Below, piece by piece: positions 33,736-45,122 of a stretch of 64,000 nt of DNA. The DNA is from Hibiscus mutabilis (Eukaryota > Streptophyta > Magnoliopsida > Malvales > Malvaceae), in NCBI GenBank assembly GCA_019671005.1, contig CM033721.1, positions 48,836,864 to 48,900,863 of the forward strand. The letters are read 5' to 3'. The notes beneath the pieces were generated by a model. It had not been told where the DNA came from and did not search any database. It was given only the letters and a program-made list of their open reading frames with translations. Positions within the stretch are counted from its first letter, which is position 1. Each line of letters starts with the position of its first letter. The translations under genes were made by a program, and so were the position numbers.

Positions 33736-33950
33736 CATGATGCGCAGCAACATCATGTGAGTCATTGTAGGGTGTGAAGAAACACCTTACAAGCATTTAA
33801 GGTGCGAAGCAACACCATGTGTTCTGTCGATCTATGGTGCGCAGCAACACCATGAGATGTATCTGCATATCCAATGTGTTGGGACGTAGCCCTCCCATGT
33901 GTTATTGGGGCGTAGCCCTCCCATGTGTTTGATTGAGATGTAGCCATCTC
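33736..33950 (+). repeat. Hairpin array in A
   Basis: CATGATG/CATCATG (33736-33757), GTAGGGTGT/ACACCTTAC with one G-T pair (33767-33790), GGTG/CACC (33801-33816), ATGGTG/CACCAT (33834-33853), GGGA/TCCC (33881-33896) and GAGATG/CATCTC (33935-33950). Loops share GCAGCAA, GAAGCAA or CGTAGCC. Confidence 0.9.
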
Positions 33951-34690
33951 GGGTCACTTCAGTGCCAATGTAAAAGATTACATGTATCATTGATTCAAAT
34001 GGTTTTTGTATAAAGAGCTTTATACATGAGATTCTACTTTTGAGCATGGTGGCAAATGTTGTGACTTGAAAAGCTAGTTTGAGATTTGCATTGGTTTAAT
34101 GCATGAGCCTTAATGATACATGTGTTTAAAAGTTAAATGATTTGCTTTAGTGAGTTTTAAAGCATGAGCCTTTGTTGAGCATGATGGAAAATGGTTTATC
34201 GAGGAAAAAGTTTTCAAAGGCATTGTTTATGGTTTTGTTTTGAGCATTCCTCACTAAGCATATTGCTTATACTCTATTTCCATAACAATGCAGAAAAGTA
34301 GATTGTTCGAGCTTCAAGAAAGCAAGTGAAGAGGTTCAAGAATTGCTCAAAGTTCAAGTATGGTTCAAGAAAGCAATGGGTGGATACCTTAATGATTTGG
34401 GAGTGTATGTTGTGAACTCCCTGGTTTTGGCACAAGTTTCTAGTGCCTAAATGGCCTTTAAAGTGTGAATTGAGCTTTGGTATGGTTTTTGGTGTTTAAC
34501 TTGGTTTGACAATAGGGTGCATGCCTATAGATTTCCTTTTGAGAATGTGAGCATGCTTGATGATGATTTCTGATGCTTTTGACAATGGTTTGGTCCTTGA
34601 ATATGTTGTGGTTGCCTAGGATGCATGTTAAAATGGTTTTGTTATCCTCGAGGTGTATTTAAACAACAAATTGATATATTTCAGGCCTAG

Positions 34691-34870
34691 GAGTATCCGT
34701 ACTCGGGGTACCGTATCGGTACGGGTAGGCCAAATCAGGCTTAATGTATCGGTACGGATAAACACGTACCGATATAGTCTTAGAGGAAATGGCTGGGCAT
34801 ATCGATACATGGGACCGTATCAATACGGTTTTGTGAATCTTCCCAATTGCGTAGCGATATGGTGAGCAGG
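34691..34870 (+). repeat. GTATCGGTAC palindrome cluster in A
   Basis: GAGTA-TCCG-TACTC (34691-34704), GTACCG-TAT-CGGTAC (34708-34722), GTATCGGTAC at about 34747 and weaker versions to 34870. It corresponds to the GTATCGATAC cluster of F. Confidence 0.88.
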
Positions 34871-35314
34871 TGTACCAATGCAGTGTTAGGTAAATTGGTT
34901 ATGTGGAATCTTTTAATGTTCTGTTTTCTTACGCTTTAGTCCCTGAATGTTGTAAATGCAATTAAATGAGTTTGGGTGATCAATTCAAGTTGAAATCTGA
35001 CATGTGAGCATGAAACCTGATTAATTAAATATTAGTAACTTTAATTTGGTAATTAGTTCCCGTAAAATGTTGATTTTGCAAAATGGTCTCTAAACTCGTA
35101 ACGGGATGATTGGATATCAGTTTGATGCCCGATCAAGTCGTAATATCACACGTTTCCAGCATGTACATGTAGGTTAATAATTATGCATCTAGAAAAGATA
35201 AAAAGAAAAAAATACAAGGGTTGTTTATTGGTAAACCTTCCCGGTTTACTCTAATATTCCCCGTGTCACTCGTTCGGTTTGGTCTTGTAACTAGACCGGG
35301 TCGAGGGGGTTATA

Positions 35315-35319
35315 GACTT
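35315..35319. other. Target-site duplication of A, right copy (GACTT)
   Basis: Identical to 31985-31989. Confidence 0.9.
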
Positions 35320-36013
35320 AGTAATTAAATTGGTGCTATGTTAGATAATATGCTAAATTTTGGTCACATGAATATGGATATTTTTGGAATTTGATTAGAT
35401 GATTAGGAACACATGTTGATATGTAAGTGAGCATTTTGGTGACTATTTATCGAATTGAGATAAATGGTTAATGAACATGAATTTTAAATGGAATGTGAAC
35501 TCAAATGATCGTTGTGGTGTCTAATAGTATACAAATTATGTGATATGTTAGATCAAGAAGAAATTGAAGATAAAAGGGCTAACGTAGACCAACAAGTTGA
35601 TAGACAAAAAGGAATCATGATCCGGGATCGCCAATAGCTCAGAAGTAAACAGTGAGTAAAGTTTAAAGCATTAGAAAAGGGATTGCAACATTTCCGAGCA
35701 TTGTTTCTAATTGATCTGTTTTACAATATCAAATATATGCTATGCTCATGCTTATGTTAATGCAAGCTTGGAGACAAGGTAAGTATTTCCTTGAGAAAAA
35801 CTTGTTTTATGACATTGTTGAAAGCATGCTTAAGTTTGAATGTATTGCCATGGTATGAATGCTTTGCATATGCAAATGCTAATGTTATGTTACATGTTAA
35901 TTATGTACAAGATAGTGATCGAATTATGCAAGAGTGAGCATGTACGCTTGTTTTTTTATGAAAGAATAACGATTCAATGCAAAGGAATCATAAATGATAA
36001 GTTAAAATATATT

Positions 36014-36339
36014 GGCCATGGGCCTTCGATCACAAAGGATGAGACAGTGGTCTCTAAATGTATATGATTGAACCCTATCTAAATGAAGGGTAGTGTCACA
36101 ATGAGGTGCATTTCGAATGCAGCTAAGCTTATATATATGTTTATTAAAATGAATGATGATTAATGTAAGCCTTAGTCTCGAGTCAGTCGTAGATATAGTT
36201 AGAATGCATATAGTCCATAAAGCTCAGAGTCAGGGTGGACTACGGTCCGGGATAGTGGTCCCTAATGGGCGACGGTAGGAGGGATGTGTATGTGGTCATT
36301 TGGCGACAGTAGGATGAATTGACTGGTACTGCGAGTACC
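36014..36339 (+). repeat. Hairpin cluster in the 5' LTR of E
   Basis: GGCC-ATG-GGCC (36014-36024), GAGAC-AGTG-GTCTC (36041-36054), TGCATT-TCG-AATGCA (36107-36121), GGAC-TACG-GTCC (36237-36248), GGGA/TCCC (36249-36262) and GGTAC-TGCGA-GTACC (36325-36339). The 3' LTR has AGAC-TACG-GTCT (43640-43651) and GGGAC-AGTG-GTCCC (43652-43665) at matching places. Confidence 0.9.
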
Positions 36340-37737
36340 TTATGTTTTATGGGCCATAGTTGGTTGGGGACTCGTGTATCTAGACTGGGCTATCGATTCT
36401 CAAGGCTATAACAAATGATAATATGAAAGAATTGTTAGGATTAATGAAATGTGATGTCAAGATTGTTAGGTAATGAATGTGATTTTGACTGAAGTTAGCT
36501 ATAGCTGAATGAGATAATGGCACATGCTATCGCATGGTTGGTTTCCAATTTATTGTAACTATTGATATAGATGATTGATATGTTAAATTGGCTTGTATGT
36601 TATATCAGTAGTGATAAAGTTCAAGGCAATTGATCGAATAACATGTTTGCCTTGCTACTTCTTGCTTACATGAATATGAATATGAATATGATGTTAGTAG
36701 TGAAAGATCTTTAAAGTTATGTAACATATGCCTTATGCTTTGAACTTACTCACTAAGCTTATGCTTAATAATCCTCTTCCACTACTCCACAGGCTAATCA
36801 TTTGGAAATACATCTTGCTTGGAGCTTGATCGAGTCATAACTTTGCTAAAGAGTATGTTTTGTTATTTACATAAGAACTCCTAGGATGGTAGCACTCTAG
36901 TGTGTGTATATATATGTTTATATTTGATGTTTTGGGTTGTAAAGCTTGAATATGCAATGTTTGTAAGGTTGGTTTGGTAAATCTAAATGGGTGCAAGTGG
37001 TAGTATGGTTGAATGTTAGGTTTTGCTATCTATTAGTATTTTACATCTAGAGTATGCATGATATTAGAATGGTAGATGCATGATTGATATAGTTTAATTG
37101 TCATGTGAGAGAATTTATAGATGATCTCGATAGAGTCATGGATATGATACTAGTTTAGTGATAGTTTTCATTGGGAGGTGATCAATGATTATTTGAGGAT
37201 GTTATTCATGTAGTTGAATAGTTTGAACATTGGCTTTACATGTATAATTTTTAGTTCCATGATGTGAATGCTTTTTGTACAATGAAGATCTGATAGATTA
37301 AGACAAGTTTGTTTATACTAAGAATTTGAATTAGTAATTTTGATTAATAATCATATGAGCAAACTCCTTGATAATAATGTGCATCAAATTGTACTTATCA
37401 GTTAAATGAGATTAGTAGCATGTATACAAGTGACTTATCCATATATGATGATTGAACATTGTTTATATAACTAGTAATTGATTCGGTTTGGTCTGGAAAT
37501 ACTTGTTTTAGAGTATTGATTACATAGAAATCAACTTTGCATCTAGATGATTGAAATTGTGAACATGTCTTGTTCGAAATCCTTGTTGTTTTAAATGTTG
37601 TGATTAGTTACTTGTTTCCAAAGAAACAATTCCATTCCTTTCGAATGCTCTTTGAACCTTCATTTAAGTATTGTACTGTTTTGCATTAACTCTCTAGACA
37701 CGGTCTTCTTCAACGCCCAGATAAGGTTGTTACAATT

Positions 37738-37750
37738 TGGTAATAAGAGC
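37738..37750 (+). promoter_or_regulatory. Primer binding site of E
   Basis: TGGTAATAAGAGC, three bases after the LTR end. It is the initiator-Met tRNA PBS TGGTATCAGAGC with a few changes. Confidence 0.8.
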
Positions 37751-37878
37751 TAAAGGTTATTCGATTCTAGGGAAAAGTTAAGAATATTGTATCATTATTG
37801 ATCACTTTAGTGCCACCTAAGAGTTAGATGAATGTGTTGTGACTTATATCTGATCAAGATCTTTCTTCTTATTCTAGA

Positions 37879-39010
37879 ATGTCAAAAACAAGGTTGGGGA
37901 AAGATAATAAAAGCCCAACTGGTTCCTCCAATGAAGGAGGAAGTGTGAGGATGAATCAAGATCCTCAAAAGAATTTTGAACCTCAGCAAGTTCAGCAAGA
38001 AGTCCCTGCAATCCATCCCATTCAACGAGAATGCTTCTCTAGCTTAAAAGAAATGTTTGGTCAGGTGGTTGTCTCTATGAGACAGAATCCTTCAACCCTC
38101 CCCAATCCTCTGGTAGTAGCAACGGCCAGAGCCCCAACTGAAAAATTAGCTCAACATCGAGCTTATACCTTCACTGGAGCCAATGAAGAAAAGTAGAAGA
38201 AGCTAAATTCTAGTTGGAGTCTACAGTAACGATTTTGACCAAACAATTACTATGTTTGGATGAACATAAGTTGGAGTGTGCAGTAGCCCTCTTGGCAATG
38301 AAGCACTTAGTTGGTAGGAGACTACAATTCTCGTGGCCCCGGCAGAAGATATCACTGGGGAATTCTTTCTCAAAGAATTCAGGAAGAAGTACATTAGCGA
38401 GCAATATCTTGCTGAACGTAAGAAGCGATTCTTGTATTTGAAGCAAGGAGGCAAACCAGTAGAACAATATGTTAGTGAGTTTTGTAAGTATTGCAAATAT
38501 GGGTTTGAATTTATTAAGAAGAATGAGGATAAGTGTCGAATGTTCATTGATGGTCTCAACGATGAGTTAAGTCCTATGTTTACTACTCTCAGGATTATGG
38601 ATTCCCAAGACCTGGTTAATCAGGTTATAACTACAGAAGCTAAAATGAAGACTTCAGAGAAGAAGAAAGGGAACCAGTCAAGAAGTGATAAAAGGCACCA
38701 GGATGATCATAAACCATATTGGCATAACAAGAAATAGAAGCATCATGGAGGAAATTCTTCCAACTACAGTAATTCCTCAAAGGGCAATTTCATACCCAAA
38801 CTTCAATCTATGGGCAAAAATTCTGCACCTTCAGTATCTGTTAATAACACTGGAAATATTGGAAGAGAATTTCAAGTCCCTGCGTGCAACATTTGTTAGA
38901 AACATCATTGGAGTTAATGTAGAAAGCAATCTAATGCTTGTTATTTGTGTGGGGAGACCACTCACTTCATTAAAGACTATCCCCAAAACCCAAACAAGGT
39001 GTCTTCTCAT
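37879..39010 (+). pseudogene. gag: Chromovirus gag (element E)
   Basis: Starts at ATG 37879 (MSKTRLGKDNKS). The first frame ends at 38196. The capsid continues in another frame (38333-38737) with EFFLKEFRKKYISEQYLAERK, EQYVSEFCKYCKYGFEF and the L-N-D-E-L block, typical of the plant gypsy Retrotrans_gag domain. A Lys-rich tail leads to a zinc knuckle with one ligand replaced by a stop, then C-Y-L-C-G-E-T-T-H-F-I-K-D-Y at about 38938-38985 (last Cys is Tyr). At least two frameshifts. Confidence 0.85.
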
Positions 39011-39179
39011 GTGTCCAGAGGTTTGAACCAAATTCAGTCACCAAGAGGAAGGAGGTCGAAACAAGCTCCTTCCAGGAATTATGGAAAGAATAAAGGCCAA
39101 TGGTCAAATACTACCTATTAGGAGTCTCGGGCGCCTGCTCAAGTTTATCATATTCATGGTCGCGAAGATGAAGAATCTT

Positions 39180-39620
39180 CTTATGTAATTGTAGGTACAA
39201 TCCATCTAGATACACAACCTGTTTATGCTATTTTCGATTCAGGTTCAACCCAGTCCTTTATAAGTTCTCCTTTAATTGAAAAGTTCAATCTAAGATCTGA
39301 ACCCTCAAACAGTGAACTAATAGCTACAAATCCTCTAGGAGATAGAGTGATAGTAAATCAAATATGTAAAAACTGCCCATTGTTTATACAAGGCATACAT
39401 TTCCCTGTCGATCTATTAGCCTTACCCTTCTTCGATTTTGATCTCATTTTGGGCTTAGATTGGCTAGGAAAACATAAAGCTTGGGTAGATTTTGCTAAGA
39501 AAAGATTGTACCTCCTTGGATTAGGAAAAGAATCGATAATCTTGTTAAATAATGGACCATTTGAACCTATTGCTTTGTTTCCCCTATATCCAATAACCCA
39601 AATTGTCTCTTGAATCTATT
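39180..39620 (+). pseudogene. pro: Chromovirus aspartic protease (element E)
   Basis: The active site VYAIFDSGSTQSFIS at about 39219-39263 keeps D-S-G. The C-terminal signature FDLILGLDWLGKHKAWVDF is at about 39438-39495. The open stretch runs through but has no start of its own, as expected inside a polyprotein. It is the best preserved domain of E. Confidence 0.85.
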
Positions 39621-40340
39621 TTAACTATTTCCAAATTTCCTGATGTGTTTCCCGAGGAATTGTCGGGATTACCTCCAACAAGAGAAGTGGAATTTGGAAC
39701 TGAAGTTCAACCAAGATCAACACCAGCTTCCATCACACCCTATCGTACAACCCCGATTGAACTCAAAGAACTCAAGAGCCAGTTGCAAGACAGGCTTTAT
39801 TAGGCCTAGTTCTTCTCCTTGGGGAGCCCCAGTTTTGTTTGTGAAGAAAAATGATGGATCGATGAGACTCTGTATTGATTATCGGTAGTTAAACCAGCTC
39901 ACGATCAAGAACAAATATCCCTTACCAAGAATAAAAGACTTGTTTGATCAATTGAAGGATGCCACAGTATTTTCTAAGATTGATCTTCGATCGGGATATT
40001 ATCAAATGAAAGTCAAGGAGGCCAATGTTCCTAAAACTACTTTCCGAACTCGGTACGGTCATTATGAATTTCTAGTGATGCTCTTTGGTTTGACCAATGC
40101 CTTGGCAGCCTTCATGGACCTTATGAACTGGGTTTTTAAACCATATTTAGACAAATTTGTAGTGGTTTTTATTGATGACATTCTTGTCTATTCGAAGAGT
40201 AAGGAATAACATTCGAATCATTTACAAGTTGTGTTGCAAACTCTTTAGGATAAGCAATTGTATGCTAAATTCAACAAATGTGAATTTTGGCTCATCTTTG
40301 TTCAAGTTGGAGCTTGTTATCTCTAATGAAATGTCATTGA
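39621..40340 (+). pseudogene. RT: Chromovirus reverse transcriptase, truncated (element E)
   Basis: Begins FPDVFPEELSGLPPTREVEF (39635 on), then after frame changes SPWGAPVLFVKKNDGSMRLCIDYR (39820-39888). KIDLRSGYYQMKV and the catalytic FIDDILVYSKSKE follow (about 39973-40206). Soon after, the sequence leaves RT near 40330, and the thumb, connection and RNase H are missing before integrase starts at about 40560. The deletion and two frameshifts inactivate it. Confidence 0.88.
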
Positions 40341-40560
40341 TTTGTAGCTCCAACAGCATTCAATGCACACTTTAGGATTCAGAAAGGTCAGAAGCATTTA
40401 GCAAAGCTCCAAATTCAATCTAAGTTGAATTCTAGAATCAAAACCTCTAGCATCTAGATCCTGAAGTTCAAAGGATTTTTAATAGAATTGGTTCTGAATC
40501 TAGTGTAGAATATAACTTGAAGCCGAATGGCTTGCTCTGTTACAAGGATAGAGTTTGTGT
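40341..40560 (+). other. Remnant between RT and integrase of E
   Basis: Contains no recognisable RNase H catalytic motif. Stops in all forward frames. It is a decayed or deleted RNase H region. Confidence 0.6.
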
Positions 40561-41640
40561 ACCAAATGATCAGACTTTAAAGAGAGAAATGCTACAAAAA
40601 TCACATAGTACTCCTTTTTTGTACATCCGGGATCGGTTAAAATGTACAAGGATTTAAAAGAAGTTTACCGGTGTCTGGGAATGAAAACAGACATTACAGA
40701 TTTTGTGTCTAAGTGCTTAACATGTCAAAAGGTGAAAGCAGAACACCAAGTGCCTATGGGACTTCTTCAATATATCGAGTTGCCACAATGGAAATGGGAG
40801 AGAATAACTATGGATTTTATATCGAGATTACCCCTTTCACCAAGAAAGAATGATGCTATTTGGGTAATTGTTGATGATTCTCCAAATTGGCATATTTCCT
40901 ACCTATTCGTATGAACATGAATCTTGAGCAGTTGGCCGAATTGTATATAAGAGAAGTAATTAGATTGCACGGTGTTCCCATATCCATTATATGTGACCGA
41001 GACTCTCGGTTTACATCCAAATTTTGGAAAGCACTTTAGAAAGCTTTGGGAACTAAATTAAACCTTAGTACTACTTTCCATCCTCAAACAGATGGACAAT
41101 CCAAGAGAGATACGAATCCTTGAAGACATGCTCAAAGTCAGTGTGCTGGAGCTTGGAAAGAATTGAGAAAAGACATGACCTTTGGCTGAATTTGCCTACA
41201 ACAACAGTTACCAATCATCCATTAAAATGGCTCCGTTCGAAGCCTTGTATGGGAAGAGATGCAGAACTCCTTTATGCTGGTCAAAATTAGGTGAAAACAA
41301 GATCTTAGGGCCTAAATTGCTCTGAGAAACTGAAACTCAAACACAAATTATACACAGTAGATTGAAGGAAGCTAATGACAGACAAAAGGCTTATGCTGAT
41401 CTCAAGAGGAGATATATTCAACATGAAGTGGGAGATCGAGTGCTTTTGAATGTATCTCCGTGGACGAAAATACTCAGATTCGAGAAGAAGGGAAAGTTAA
41501 GTCCCCGTTTTATCAGACCCTTTGAGATTGTAGAAAGAGTTGGTCCAGTTGCTTATAGACTATCCCTTCCCAAAGAATTTGATAAAATTCATAATGTCTT
41601 TCATGTAACAATGTTAAGAAGATATCGTTTAGATCCATCA
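40561..41640 (+). pseudogene. INT: Chromovirus integrase (element E)
   Basis: The zinc domain reads HPGSVKMYKDLKEVY and FVSKCLTCQKVKAEHQ (40624-40755). The core starts WERITMDFISRLP (first Asp), then CDRDSRFTSKFW (second Asp, about 40993-41028). The third block HPQTDGQSKRD has Lys (AAG) where catalytic Glu is expected. The C-terminal part is open from 41362: VGDRVLLNVSPWTKILRFEKKGKLSPRFIRPFEI and HNVFHVTMLRRY. Stops at 41038 and in 41100-41350. Confidence 0.87.
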
Positions 41641-41870
41641 CATATTCTGGAATCCGATGAAGTTGAACTCAATCCAAATTTGTCATATGATGAAGATCTG
41701 GTCCAAATTTTGGATAGCAAGGTTAAAAGACTTCGTAACAAGATGGTACCTCTTGTTAAAGTGCTATGGAGGAATCAAAAAAATAGAAGAAGCTACATGG
41801 CAAGCAGAAGCAACTATGCGAAAGCAATACCCGCATCTCTTCCCCACAGGTAAATTCGAGGACGAATTTC
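41641..41870 (+). pseudogene. Chromodomain at the integrase C terminus (element E)
   Basis: LVQILDSKVKRLRNKMVPLVKVLW is in one frame (about 41699-41770) and EEATWQAEATMRKQYPHLF in another (about 41787-41843). Together these are the two strands and helix of a plant chromovirus chromodomain, which in relatives targets heterochromatin. One frameshift lies between them near 41780. Its presence identifies E as a chromovirus, with Tekay wording. Confidence 0.85.
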
Positions 41871-41872
41871 TT

Positions 41873-41887
41873 TTAAGGGGGAGGAGT
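41873..41887 (+). promoter_or_regulatory. Polypurine tract of E
   Basis: TAAGGGGGAGGAGT abuts the 3' LTR, which starts TTTAATACTCC (TG mutated to TT). It would prime plus-strand DNA. Confidence 0.8.
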
Positions 41888-44800
41888 TTTAATACTCCTA
41901 ATTTTCTCTTAGGAAATGCATGTGATTTAAATTGATAGGAGCAAATATATTAATAAAACAAAAAGGGATTGAGATGACTAAATTGGTGGAGATTCGAAAC
42001 TATGTATTAGAGAGTGAAGGACTAAATAGTATGATTTTATTATTCAAAGATTGCATGGTAAATTAATAAATTTTAAGGGACATATACACATGTCTCCTTG
42101 ACCATATTCGGTCAATAACAAAAGGAGGATCATCTCCTTCATTTATGGTTTTACCGAAATGTTTCTAGAAAGAGAGAATGAGTGAGAAAGCTGGTGAAAC
42201 TTGGGAATTTCCCTATGGTTCAGAGGATCGGTTGAATTAGATTCAATTGGCACCATAAGGAAGGTAAAATTTGCATTCTTAGTGAATTGCATGCTAGATT
42301 AATGGGTGTAGTTTATAAGATTTGTTTGATTTGTATGAATGTTTGCATAAATCCTTAACTTGAAACCGTGAATTAAGTTATTGTTTTGAGTATATTGAAG
42401 ATAACACATAGGTTGTTGGATTCTTGGATTTATTGATGTATCTTGATCATATGGTGGCATTTTGAATTAGTGAATACTCTTCTTATGCCAAGAAACGATA
42501 TTAACCATGTTTAAAATGTTATGAAATTCAACTTATGTAATGGATATATCGATTGGATTGAACATTCAATTAGAGAAATATGTTTGGTTGTGAATCTATT
42601 TGGAGTGGGCAACTTTGTTGAGTTAAAATGTGGCGTATAAAACAAGGCAAAAATTTATACTTTAGTGAATTGTTGGCTGTGATAAACTGAATAAAATGTA
42701 ACCATCGGTTAGGAAACTGTTTTGCCTTAATTCAATTGAATTCAGGGCTATTATGTGTGTGAAATGGATTGATCTGTTCAAGGGATGAATTACTAAATAA
42801 TTGTGTTTATACTGGCAGTAAATTAGACTATTTTAGTGGAGATGTTTGTCGATTATGGTTAATGGACATGAATTTTAAATGGAATGTGAACTCAAATGAT
42901 CGTTGTGGTGTCTAATAGCATAAAAATTATGTGATATGTTATATCAAGAAGAAATTGAAGATAAAAGGGCTAACCTAGACCAACAAGTTGATAGACAAAA
43001 AGGAATCATGTTCCGGGATTGTCAATAGCTCCGAAGTAACCAGTGAGTAAAGTTTAAAGCCTTAGAAAAGGTATTGCAACCTTTCTAAGCATTATTTCTA
43101 ATTGATATGTTTTATAGTATCAAATGTATGCTATGCTCATGCTTATATTAATACAAGCTTGGAGACATGGTAAGTATATCCTTGAGAAATACTTGTATTA
43201 CGACATTGTTGAAAGCATGCTTAAGTTTGAATGTATTGCCATGGTATGAATACTTGGCATATCCAAATGCTAATGTTATGTTACATGTTAATTATGGAGA
43301 AGATAGTGATCGAATTATGGAAGAGTGAGCATGTATGCTTGTTTTTTTTATGAAAGAATAATGATTCAATGCAAAGGAATCATAAATGATAAGTTAAAAT
43401 ATATTGGCCATGGGCCTTCGATCACAAAGGATTGGACAGTGGTCTCTAAATGTATATGATTGAACCCTATCTGAAAGAATGGTAATGTCACAATGAGGTG
43501 CATTTTGGATGGAGCTAAGCTTATATATATATATATATATGTTTATTGAAATGAATGGTGATTAATGTAAGCCTTGGTCTAGAGTCAGTCGTAGATATAG
43601 ATGGCATGACATAGAGTCCATAGAGCTTAGAGTTGGGGTAGACTACGGTCTGGGACAGTGGTCCCTAATGGACGACAGTAGGGGATTTGTATGTGGTCAC
43701 TTGGCAACAGTAGGAGGAATTGATTGGTACTGCGAGTACCTTATGTTTTATGGGCGACAGTTGGTTGGGGACTCGTGTATCTAGACTGGGCTATCGTTCT
43801 CAACGTTATAATAAATGATAGTATGAAAGAATTGTTATGATTACTGAAATGTGATGTCAAGATTGTTAAGTAATGAATGTGATTTTGACTGAAGTTAGCT
43901 ATAGCTAAATGAGATAATGACACATGCTATCGAGTGGTTGGTTTCCAATTTATTGTAACTAATAATATAGATGATTGATATCTTAAATTGGCTTGTATGT
44001 TATATGAGTAGTGATAAAGTTCAAGGCAATTGATCAAATAGCATGTTTGCCTTGTTACTTCTTGCTTACATGAATATGAATATGATGTTAGTAGTGAAAG
44101 ATCTTTAAAGTTATGTAACATATGCCTTATGCTTTGAACTTACTCACTAAGCTTATGCTTAATAATCCTCTTCCACTACACCATAGGCTAATTATTTGGA
44201 AATACATCTTGCTTGGAGCTTGATCGAGTCACAACTTTGCTAAATAGTGTGTTTTATTATTTATATAAGAACTCCTAGGATGGTGGCACTCTAGTGTGTA
44301 TATATATGTTTATATTTGATGTTTTGGGTTGTAAAGCTTAAATATGCAATGTTTGTAAGGTTGGTTTTGTAAATCTAAATGGGTGCAAGTGGTAGTATGG
44401 TTGAATGTTAGGTTTTGCTATCTATTAGTATTTTACATCAGAGTATGCATGATATTAGAATGGTAGATGCATGATTGATATAGTTTAATTGTCATGTGAG
44501 TGAATTTATAGATGATCTCGATAGAAGCATGGATATGATACTAGTTAATGATAGTTTTCATTGGGAGGTGATCAATGATTGTTTGAGGATGTTATTCATG
44601 TAGTCGAGCTGTTCGAACATTTGCTTTACATGTATAATTTTTTGTTCCATGATGTGAATGCTTTTTTACAAGGAAGATATGATAGATTAAGACAAGTTTG
44701 TTTATACTAAGAATTTGAATCAGAATTTTAATTAATAATCATACGAGCGAACTCCTTGATAATAATGTGCATCAAATTGTACTTTTCTGTTGAATGAGAT

Positions 44801-45117
44801 TAGTAGCATGTATACAAGTGACTTATCAATATATGATGATTGAACATTGTTTGTATAACAAGTAATTGGTACGGTTGGTCTAGAAATACTTATTTTAGAG
44901 TATTGATTACATAGAAATCAACTTTGCATCTAGATGATTGAAATTGTGAACATGTCTTGTTCGAAATCCTTGTTGTTTTAAATGCTTTGATTATTTGTTT
45001 ACTAAGAAAAAATTACATTCCTTTTGAATTCTCTTTAAACCTTCAATTAAGTATTGTATTGTTTTGCATTAACTCTCTAGACACGGTCTTCTTCTATGCT
45101 CGGTTTTGGTTGTTACA
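41888..45117 (+). mobile_element. 3' LTR of E
   Basis: 3230 bp, collinear with the 5' LTR and ending GGTTGTTACA. It has many single-base differences, an AT microsatellite enlarged at about 43523-43541, and lacks the ~210-base segment in which A is inserted in the other LTR. Confidence 0.9.
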
Positions 45118-45122
45118 ATCCC
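45118..45122. other. Target-site duplication of E, right copy (ATCCC)
   Basis: One mismatch to ATCTC at 30951-30955. Confidence 0.75.

Larger units (their letters stand above)
31990..35314 (+). mobile_element. Element A: 3.3-kb solo LTR in the LTR of E
   Basis: Starts TGTAACGCCCCGATTTTGGG and ends GAGGGGGTTATA (final CA mutated to TA), with a perfect GACTT TSD. Same family as F. It has no PBS, coding region or second LTR. It contains GTATCGGTAC-type palindromes (34691-34870) and a hairpin array (33736-33950) whose stems differ from those of F. Confidence 0.92.
30956..37734 (+). mobile_element. 5' LTR of E, with solo LTR A inside
   Basis: Starts TGTAATACTCC and ends GGTTGTTACA directly before the PBS. 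Without A and its TSD copy it is about 3.45 kb. It holds a segment of about 210 bases around the A site (31921-31989 and 35320-35463) that is absent from the 3' LTR, and a hairpin cluster at 36014-36339. Confidence 0.9.
30956..45117 (+). mobile_element. Element E: Tekay-type chromovirus (Ty3/gypsy) inserted in Athila D
   Basis: Plus-strand element with 5' LTR 30956-37734, PBS, gag-pol with terminal chromodomain (37879-41870), polypurine tract at about 41873-41887 and 3' LTR 41888-45117. TSD ATCTC/ATCCC. The order PR-RT-(RNase H lost)-INT-chromodomain and the chromodomain wording indicate the Tekay/Del group of plant chromoviruses. It splits the 3' ORF of Athila D. Stops, a deletion across RT/RNase H and a lost integrase Glu make it inactive. 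Confidence 0.9.
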
